Below are positions 51,993 through 57,604 of a stretch of DNA of 57,604 nt, piece after piece; the first letter of the stretch is position 1; each line of letters opens with the position of its first letter. Source of the DNA: Bacteroidota bacterium (GTDB lineage Bacteria > Bacteroidota > Bacteroidia > JABEUT01); assembly GCA_013285805.1 (NCBI GenBank), contig JABDGY010000006.1, positions 1 through 57,604 on the forward strand, in the 5' to 3' direction. A program made the position numbers and the translations under genes. The notes under the pieces were generated by a model. That model made no database searches. It was not told the DNA's origin and worked only from the letters and a program-made list of their open reading frames with translations.

Positions 51993-52975
51993 TCTTCAAT
52001 AGGCACAGGCTTGTGGAATACCGTGGGGCGCTGCGTTATTTCATGGTAATTAATAACATCGCCCTCATTAGTGTAATAATGGCAAACCAACGACTTGCGG
52101 GTAGCTTCATCGCTACGTTTTTCCCCACCGTGTAAAAGGTTAGCGTGCCAGATAAGCAAATCGCCTTTTTTAGCGGCAAATATTTCTTTCTTTAGCCCTT
52201 TCTCACGAATTACTTCGCTTATTTTTTTCTCGTAGTTCTCATAAAAATTATCGCCTACGGTAAAAACGCCATTGTCGTTTTCAAAGTCTTCACCCATAAC
52301 ATAAGGCAGCTTGTTGCTTCCGGGGTAATAATGCAGCAGGCCGCAACCGGGAGTTAAATCTTCCAGTGCCACCCAAATAGCAAGGAGGTAGCCAAGCGGC
52401 TCAGTTGTCATGTGAATAGAATCAGAATGTGTATTCTGCTGACTACCATATTTAAAGTCGATGGTCTGGAATGGTACTACTCTTTTATTCAGAATAAAAC
52501 TAAGCAGTGCAATTAGTTCGGGGTTATTAATCACTTTGCGCACCGCGTCGGAATTCCTGTAAAGGTTCATAACACGCGAGGCTGTATAATCATAACTCAC
52601 CTCACCCGACTGAACTTTAGCATCGAAGTCCGCGTTGATTTTATCACACAAATCAGAAGGTACAAAGCCTTTCAGAATAATATATCCCTTCTCGTGCCAA
52701 TTAAGCAACTGATTGCGCATTTCAGTGGAAAAGCCATTAAAGCGGCTATCCTTCTGCATAGTCTCCATGCCATTATCCCTGTCGAGCCAGGGCTTTTCCT
52801 TTGAGGGCTTACTTATTTTCTTATGTGAAATACTACCCACTACGCTGCTACTTACCCCATACTCCTCGTATAGCTTCTTATTTTTAGAAAGCCGCTTGAG
52901 ATGCAGAATATTATACGAAACATGTAATGCACGCACTCTGTGTAATACACCCCAATATTTCTTTATAATATTCAC
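51989..52975 (-). CDS. Phytanoyl-CoA dioxygenase (PhyH) family protein
   Basis: I take the GTG at 52975 (MNIIKKYWGVLHRVRALHVS) as start, since the longer frame begins at TTG 53008, within the -7 promoter element. This gives 328 residues. The Fe(II)/2-oxoglutarate dioxygenase core is seen: a proximal HxD in QNTHSDSIHM, the distal His in WHANLLHGGEKRS and the 2-oxoglutarate-binding Arg in EATRKSLVCHY. The C-terminal region is typical. It hydroxylates a small molecule or lipid; the family has many substrates, so none is assigned. It is convergent with acpH. Confidence 0.87.
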   Translation of the reverse strand: MNIIKKYWGVLHRVRALHVSYNILHLKRLSKNKKLYEEYGVSSSVVGSISHKKISKPSKEKPWLDRDNGMETMQKDSRFNGFSTEMRNQLLNWHEKGYIILKGFVPSDLCDKINADFDAKVQSGEVSYDYTASRVMNLYRNSDAVRKVINNPELIALLSFILNKRVVPFQTIDFKYGSQQNTHSDSIHMTTEPLGYLLAIWVALEDLTPGCGLLHYYPGSNKLPYVMGEDFENDNGVFTVGDNFYENYEKKISEVIREKGLKKEIFAAKKGDLLIWHANLLHGGEKRSDEATRKSLVCHYYTNEGDVINYHEITQRPTVFHKPVPIED

Positions 52976-53005
52976 TTTGAGGGAAAGAGTTATACCTATT
53001 TCACG

Positions 53006-53013
53006 CAAATTTA
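53006..53013 (-). promoter_or_regulatory. -7 promoter element (TAAATTTG) for the PhyH-like gene
   Basis: An exact TAnnTTTG match on the minus strand, 30 nt before the GTG start at 52975; it contains the TTG that would otherwise be taken as the start. Confidence 0.55.
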
Positions 53014-53058
53014 CTCAAAATATAAGTCACCCCATAGTATTTAAAGTCACATAAAATC

Positions 53059-54774
53059 TTACTCATAATCTTTTGGAAGATTTCTGAAACCTGGCGGCGG
53101 TGGATTATTATTTAAGGGTGGTACTTTCAACAAATCATTAAGCTTAATAGCATAAAAGCCTTTATAATTAACAGGCCGGAAATCGCCTCTAAGTATATCC
53201 CCAATCGACCTGCCGGGGTAAGATTCAGAAAAGTAATAATAGTGCCCCGGTATCAATATTGACTTGCCTTTTACTTTAATATATTCGTTTTGTCCATCCT
53301 TATAAAAGGAAATGTCCTCACTTACCACCCCATTTTTCGCCATATCGTCAACCAATATTATCCACCTGCCATCGGGTTTAAATATGCTAGCATTAAATGG
53401 TATGTGCTTATAGGCGTTCTGAGTTGAGTTAGCCGCATACTCCTTTTCCCATGAGGGAACAGAGTCGGCAGTAGAGCAGAAATACATTTCCTGGTTTATG
53501 CCCTCATTATCGAGTATTACACGGGTACCGGCAATCCAGTCATCGGTGCAGGCGTCGCTAGTCAGGTAAATAATCTCAGGGCCGGGGTCTTTCTTTATAG
53601 CGTCAATCATTTTATAATAACCCTCCAGCGAAGCTGAGTATGATTGCGAATTGGCGTAAGTATTCTTAGCAAATAGCATCACAACTAACAGATAGAAAAT
53701 GGCATTCAATCGATACCATTTCGTAGAAATGGCCCTTAACTTTGTTAAAGCAATTGCAGTTAGTATAAACGGGTAAATAAGCCATGGAATAAGGTAATGA
53801 TGCTGACTATCGAGCTTTATACCTTTCAATAACACGAGCTGTAAAATAGCCCATAGGAATAACACAACCACAATTCTTAAAACAATGCTTCTACTTATGT
53901 TCCTGCTATCCTTAAACAGCAATACAATCGGTGCAGCCAACAACCCGGCCGACATTATAAATTGCCCTACATTATAAATAAATATTCCCAAAACGGTGTC
54001 GGTATACGCATAAGCATAAACCTTCTTTACATAAAGAACAGTGAACACCAAACCTGCCAACGGAATAATTACCGTTAGCATTGGCAGCCAGTATTCTTTA
54101 GCAAAAAGGCGAGGCTTAGGATTGAAGAAAAAATAATCGGTAAGTAGAATTACAGGAATACATACTATGTAGCTCTCTTTATCCAATGTAGCCAAAAGGA
54201 ATAAAAAGGACGGTAGAATGTACCAACCTGTTTTTTGTTTTTTACGATAAAGCAACCATGTATACATCCCCGCAAGTAAAACGCACTCACCCGGATTTTG
54301 TGAAGGAGGGTCGAGCGTCCACCAGGCCTCGCTGTTACGGCCAAATACATATACTGCAAGAACAATGAAAGCTGAAAAATCATCTACCCCGAAACAGGAG
54401 AATATGCGGTAAAGGAAGAAGCAGGAAAGAAAAAGAATCAGTAAGTTATTAATGCGATAAAGGAAAACATTGTCGCCAAATAACTTGCATAGCATTGCAT
54501 ACCAACTCCAGCTTAATGGCCTGAAACGGCCGAAATATAGGTCGACTGCAAGGCTTCCCTTTAAATCGGGTACCTGCCCGTACATGGCTGCTTTATATGT
54601 ATCCGAAACTTTTTCAGGGTGAAGCAAGCCTAATGCACGGTGGTCATCACCATAAGAAAAGGGCAAATGATACGCCCTATGTGTAGTAAAGAAAAACAAT
54701 ACCGTAAGCAACAACGGAATTAAAACATATAGGCTTTTAGGAGAGCGCCGCTGAGCTGATAGAATGTTATCCAA
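53059..54774 (-). CDS. Multi-pass membrane protein, tandem paralogue A (GT-C-like)
   Basis: I recognise no exact family for this 571-residue protein. An N-terminal helix (about 15-30) is followed by a loop with acidic YHLPFSYGDDHRALGLLHPE, then about ten helices, and a C-terminal soluble domain of about 180 residues that contains GPEIIYLTSDAC, GTRVILDNEGIN and the closing GDFRPVNYKGFYAIKL. The acidic pair in the first loop resembles GT-C mannosyl/arabinosyltransferases. It is a full-length paralogue of the next gene, roughly half identical by inspection. The start is TTG at 54774, as no ATG fits. Confidence 0.7.
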   Translation of the reverse strand: MDNILSAQRRSPKSLYVLIPLLLTVLFFFTTHRAYHLPFSYGDDHRALGLLHPEKVSDTYKAAMYGQVPDLKGSLAVDLYFGRFRPLSWSWYAMLCKLFGDNVFLYRINNLLILFLSCFFLYRIFSCFGVDDFSAFIVLAVYVFGRNSEAWWTLDPPSQNPGECVLLAGMYTWLLYRKKQKTGWYILPSFLFLLATLDKESYIVCIPVILLTDYFFFNPKPRLFAKEYWLPMLTVIIPLAGLVFTVLYVKKVYAYAYTDTVLGIFIYNVGQFIMSAGLLAAPIVLLFKDSRNISRSIVLRIVVVLFLWAILQLVLLKGIKLDSQHHYLIPWLIYPFILTAIALTKLRAISTKWYRLNAIFYLLVVMLFAKNTYANSQSYSASLEGYYKMIDAIKKDPGPEIIYLTSDACTDDWIAGTRVILDNEGINQEMYFCSTADSVPSWEKEYAANSTQNAYKHIPFNASIFKPDGRWIILVDDMAKNGVVSEDISFYKDGQNEYIKVKGKSILIPGHYYYFSESYPGRSIGDILRGDFRPVNYKGFYAIKLNDLLKVPPLNNNPPPPGFRNLPKDYE

Positions 54775-54794
54775 TTACGTACAGGTTTGTTATG

Positions 54795-54802
54795 CAAACA
54801 TA
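54795..54802 (-). promoter_or_regulatory. -7 promoter element (TATGTTTG) for paralogue A
   Basis: An exact TAnnTTTG match in the 50-bp gap between the two paralogues, 20 nt before the TTG start. Confidence 0.5.
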
Positions 54803-54824
54803 GAAACAATATTGCAAATGCATT

Positions 54825-56456
54825 CTATTTGTTATTGAGCTTAATGGCATAAAACCCTTCATAATTCACATGGCTAAAGTCGCCATGCAGTATATCACTT
54901 AAGGAAACATCGCGGTATGGCATGGAAAAATAATAATACTTACCCGGTATATCTATTACCGTGTCTTTCGCCTTCAGGTAGCTTTCATTCCCGCTTTTAT
55001 ACAAAGAAAAGCTATGATTTATCATCCCGTTCTTCGATAATGCATCACCCAGGATTAAAATCCATTTACCATCGGGCAAAAACATATCTGCATTAAACTG
55101 AATGTGCTTAAATGCATTCTGAGATGGGTTATGAGCATACCCATTCTCCCATTCGGGTATAGTATTGGTAATCGAACAAAAATCCATTTCGGCATTAATT
55201 CCCATATTATCTAAAATTACTCTTGTCCCCGACATCCACCCTTCAACACAAGCGCCTTCGGTAAGATAAATAATCTTCGGCCCCGGATTTTGCTTAATAG
55301 TATCAATCATTTTATAATATGCGTCAACAGATGCGGCATAGGATGATGAGTTTATATAAGTATTCTTAATAAACAACAACCCCACTGCGCCATACAGTAC
55401 TATCATAACTCGGAAAAAATTAGGGAATGAATTTTTAAGTAATTTGAATGAAAGAGCTGTAATTATTAATGGATAAATAAGCCACGGGATAAGGTAATGA
55501 TGGCCTATATCTAACTTGATTCCCCTCAGTAGAATCAATTGTAATACTCCCCATAAAATAAACACTATAAATACGTGGGTTAATTTCTTTGGTTCTACCA
55601 ATTTTCGCCCGGCCAGCCATACCATTATAGGCCCAACCAAGAAAACCGCTCCCCACAAAAACTGGAAAACATTGTAAGCCAGTATATACGTTTTAGAATC
55701 GGGATAATCGTATGAATAGACTTTACCCACAGTTAAAATGGTAATAATCAACCCAACTATAGGGATTAAGAAGGCAAGTGCAGAAAACCAATATTCTTTG
55801 GAGAATAAACGAGGCTTAGGGTTGTAGAAATAATAGTCGGTAAGTAATAGAACAGGTATACATAGAATAAAGCACTCTTTATCCATTGCCGAAAGGAAGA
55901 ACAACAAGGCAGGCAATAAGAAGTAACCCGTTTTATTACTTTGTCTGTATTTCAGCCAAACATATATCCCAGCCAATAGAAAGCACTCACCAATATTCTG
56001 CGAGGGAGGTAAAAGAGTCCAGAATATTTCATTGTTACGGCCAAATACATAAATAGCCATTACCAGGAATGAAGACAGGATATCGACCTCAAAGAATAGT
56101 AGAATGCTTAAAAGGAAGAAACAGGACAAAAAGAGGACAATAAGGTTATTGAAACGATAGAGAGTGGCGTTATCACCATATAAGATAGAAAGTAGCTTAT
56201 ACCATGTCCAGCAAACAGGCCTAAAGCGCCCCATGTGCCAGTCAATAGCGAGACTGCCTAGCCACCCCGTATTTTGCCCATACATGGCAGTTTTATAAGC
56301 CAACGACGACTTTTCGGGGTGAGCCATGGCAAGGGCGCGTTGGTCATCATCATCAGAAAAAGGAAGGTGATAAACCCTATTGGTGGAAACGTAGAAAAAT
56401 GCCACTAACACCAGGGGAATAAGTATTCGGATACCTATATTTTTACTGCTTTGCAT
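54825..56456 (-). CDS. Multi-pass membrane protein, tandem paralogue B (GT-C-like)
   Basis: This 543-residue protein is a paralogue of the neighbouring gene: the N-terminal loop YHLPFSDDDDQRALAMAHPE, the central FGRNNEIFWTLLPPSQN and the C-terminal YEGFYAIKLN end match position by position. It has the same ordering of helices and exported domain. The conserved TLLPPSQN motif before a large helix block, and the exported domain ending with a GDF sequence, are shared marks. The two arose by duplication; function is unknown, probably glycan assembly in the envelope, as the acidic loop is like that of GT-C enzymes. Confidence 0.72.
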   Translation of the reverse strand: MQSSKNIGIRILIPLVLVAFFYVSTNRVYHLPFSDDDDQRALAMAHPEKSSLAYKTAMYGQNTGWLGSLAIDWHMGRFRPVCWTWYKLLSILYGDNATLYRFNNLIVLFLSCFFLLSILLFFEVDILSSFLVMAIYVFGRNNEIFWTLLPPSQNIGECFLLAGIYVWLKYRQSNKTGYFLLPALLFFLSAMDKECFILCIPVLLLTDYYFYNPKPRLFSKEYWFSALAFLIPIVGLIITILTVGKVYSYDYPDSKTYILAYNVFQFLWGAVFLVGPIMVWLAGRKLVEPKKLTHVFIVFILWGVLQLILLRGIKLDIGHHYLIPWLIYPLIITALSFKLLKNSFPNFFRVMIVLYGAVGLLFIKNTYINSSSYAASVDAYYKMIDTIKQNPGPKIIYLTEGACVEGWMSGTRVILDNMGINAEMDFCSITNTIPEWENGYAHNPSQNAFKHIQFNADMFLPDGKWILILGDALSKNGMINHSFSLYKSGNESYLKAKDTVIDIPGKYYYFSMPYRDVSLSDILHGDFSHVNYEGFYAIKLNNK

Positions 56457-56464
56457 AACCCCGT

Positions 56465-56481
56465 CAAAGATACCAAAGTTA
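56465..56481 (-). promoter_or_regulatory. Two tandem -7 elements for paralogue B
   Basis: TATCTTTG at 56465-56472 and TAACTTTG at 56474-56481, both exact TAnnTTTG on the minus strand, one base apart, just before the start at 56456. Only one may be used. Confidence 0.5.
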
Positions 56482-56524
56482 AAAGGAAGTAAAATCTGTC
56501 AACCTCGTATTGACTACAAAATGT

Positions 56525-56532
56525 TATCTTTG
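56525..56532 (+). promoter_or_regulatory. -7 promoter element (TATCTTTG) for the BatA-domain gene
   Basis: An exact TAnnTTTG match ending 7 nt before the ATG at 56540. Confidence 0.55.
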
Positions 56533-56539
56533 GGCTTTG

Positions 56540-57604
56540 ATGAATTTTCTCTTCCCATCATTCCTTTACGCACTCTCAGCTATAAGTATTCCCATACTGA
56601 TTCATCTTTTTAATTTCCGCAGGTATAAAAAGCTCTATTTCTCTAATGTGCGCTTTTTACAGGAAGTGGTGCAGGAGTCGCGCTCACGTTCAAGGCTTAA
56701 GCACTGGCTGGTACTACTCTGCCGAATACTGGCTGTAGCTTTCCTGGTATTTGCTTTTGCCCAGCCATACATACCCAATAAACAGGGTGCAACGACGGCA
56801 GGCACTAAATCTGTAAGTATATTTATAGACAATTCCTTTAGCATGAACGCAGTGAACCAGAATGGCACACTGCTGGAAGATGCCAAGAGCAAAGCTTCAC
56901 AGATAGCCCAATCGCTCAATGCGGCCGATAAGGTTCAGCTAATATCACAGGATTTTGACGAGGCACAAGAACGCTGGCTGAATAAAGATGAATTCCTTGA
57001 AGAACTAAAAGGACTTAAAACTTCGCCTTTCTCCCGCCTGCTGCCTGAAGTGTTGCAGCGCCAGCAGGAAAACCTTGAACATAGCGGAACGCCGGTAAAA
57101 GAGGCCTTTGTAATATCTGACTTCCAGAAATCGGTATCGGATGTTGCTAACTTTCACGCCAATACTGATATATCAACTGATTTCATACCTGAAGTAGCTG
57201 AAACCAAAAACAACGTTTCTATAGATAGCTGTTGGTTTACTTCACCCGTTCATATTCCCGGCAAAGCAGAAGAACTTATGGTAAAACTTACCAACTATTC
57301 TACCATTGCTGTAAATAACGGCCCTATAAAACTGGTATTAAACGGGGAAGAAAAAGCTTTATCGAGTTTTAATATTGAACCTATGGGTTCTACAACTATA
57401 ACTATGTCATTCATACCGGGTAAAGAAAAAATTGAGCAGGGAGAACTAAAAATCAATGACTATCCTATAACATTCGATGATGAGCTTTACTTCTCCATCA
57501 GGCTTTCAGCCAGCATACCCGTGCTCTGGTTGCATGCTGAAAATGATAAAGCAAATCCATACCTGCATTCGCTCTTCGGTAAAGACTCCCTGTTCACTTT
57601 CAGC
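56540..57604 (+). CDS. BatA-domain (aerotolerance-type) membrane protein, 3' end outside window
   Basis: The frame is open from the ATG at 56540 to the window end (355 codons), so the protein is cut off. The N-terminus (MNFLFPSFLYALSAISIPIL, IHLFNFRRYKKLYFSNVRFL, then RSRLKHWLVLLCRILAVAFL and FAFAQPYIP) is the BatA domain: two helices separated by a short basic loop. Next comes a von Willebrand A-like segment with KSVSIFIDNSFSMNAV, a DxSxS metal-ion site variant (DNSFS). Bacteroidota have a long form of these proteins; they are annotated as BatA-domain containing, of unclear role. It is divergent from paralogue B. Confidence 0.87.
   Translation, partial: MNFLFPSFLYALSAISIPILIHLFNFRRYKKLYFSNVRFLQEVVQESRSRSRLKHWLVLLCRILAVAFLVFAFAQPYIPNKQGATTAGTKSVSIFIDNSFSMNAVNQNGTLLEDAKSKASQIAQSLNAADKVQLISQDFDEAQERWLNKDEFLEELKGLKTSPFSRLLPEVLQRQQENLEHSGTPVKEAFVISDFQKSVSDVANFHANTDISTDFIPEVAETKNNVSIDSCWFTSPVHIPGKAEELMVKLTNYSTIAVNNGPIKLVLNGEEKALSSFNIEPMGSTTITMSFIPGKEKIEQGELKINDYPITFDDELYFSIRLSASIPVLWLHAENDKANPYLHSLFGKDSLFTFS

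Overview
The window looks like a chromosomal segment of a free-living Bacteroidota bacterium. I cannot place it below phylum, although a Chitinophagales/Sphingobacteriales-type lineage would fit. The evidence is: about 25 transcription units preceded by the Bacteroidota -7 promoter element TAnnTTTG; two secreted proteins ending in type A type-IX-secretion (T9SS) sorting domains; a one-chain alpha/beta 2-oxoacid dehydrogenase E1; a DUF4286 protein; a 31-residue AURKAIP1/COX24-like ribosomal protein; and kdsA, which implies Kdo-containing LPS. Almost all of it is ordinary core genome. No phage, plasmid, CRISPR array or complete insertion sequence is visible.

Layout. 1-6.4 kb: a cut-off GT-C-type membrane protein, an MFS transporter and ilvE in one operon; a Nudix hydrolase; a small membrane protein extremely rich in Met, Cys and His; a lipoprotein, an SDR enzyme, a DUF1801 protein and tRNA-Ser(CGA). 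6.4-18.5 kb: uvrC, a barrel-type outer-membrane protein with nadE, a T9SS-exported phospholipase-D-like protein, a Memo-family protein, rng, the tiny ribosomal protein, a TPR protein, HU, folA and thyA. 18.5-29.4 kb: envelope and surface-glycan genes (two GT4, one GT2, an MBOAT with its SGNH partner, an O-antigen ligase-like protein) mixed with fmt, HU, an agmatinase-family enzyme and a 3-hydroxyacyl-CoA dehydrogenase. 29.4-43.7 kb: E1 alpha-beta, prfB with its programmed frameshift, a CPBP protease, dusB, a LolA-like protein, mutY, rluB, a T9SS protein, kdsA, and the thrS-infC-rpmI-rplT translation operon. 43.7-48.7 kb: the only accessory-looking part, with a truncated YopM/IpaH-type LRR protein abutting a gene remnant and an orphan membrane gene, followed by three copies of a REP-like inverted repeat and small orphan secreted proteins. 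48.7-57.6 kb: an HMA-MauE protein, TPR, ribH, YqgE, AcpH, a PhyH dioxygenase, two tandem paralogous multi-pass membrane proteins, and the start of a BatA-domain protein.

How genes work together. folA and thyA form the thymidylate/folate pair. thrS, infC, rpmI and rplT are a classical translation operon; infC seems to start at AUA behind a strong Shine-Dalgarno sequence, the non-canonical-start autoregulation theme of IF3. prfB carries the RF2 autoregulatory +1 frameshift. The 23.5-29.3 kb minus-strand operon combines glycan polymer ligation, glycosyl transfer and O-acylation.

The points most worth a second look are the LRR truncation junction near 44.64 kb, the AUA start of infC, near-leaderless promoters at several genes, two face-to-face -7 elements between the CPBP protease gene and dusB, and the Met/Cys/His-rich membrane protein. 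I did not find a clearly new multi-gene defence or mobile system.
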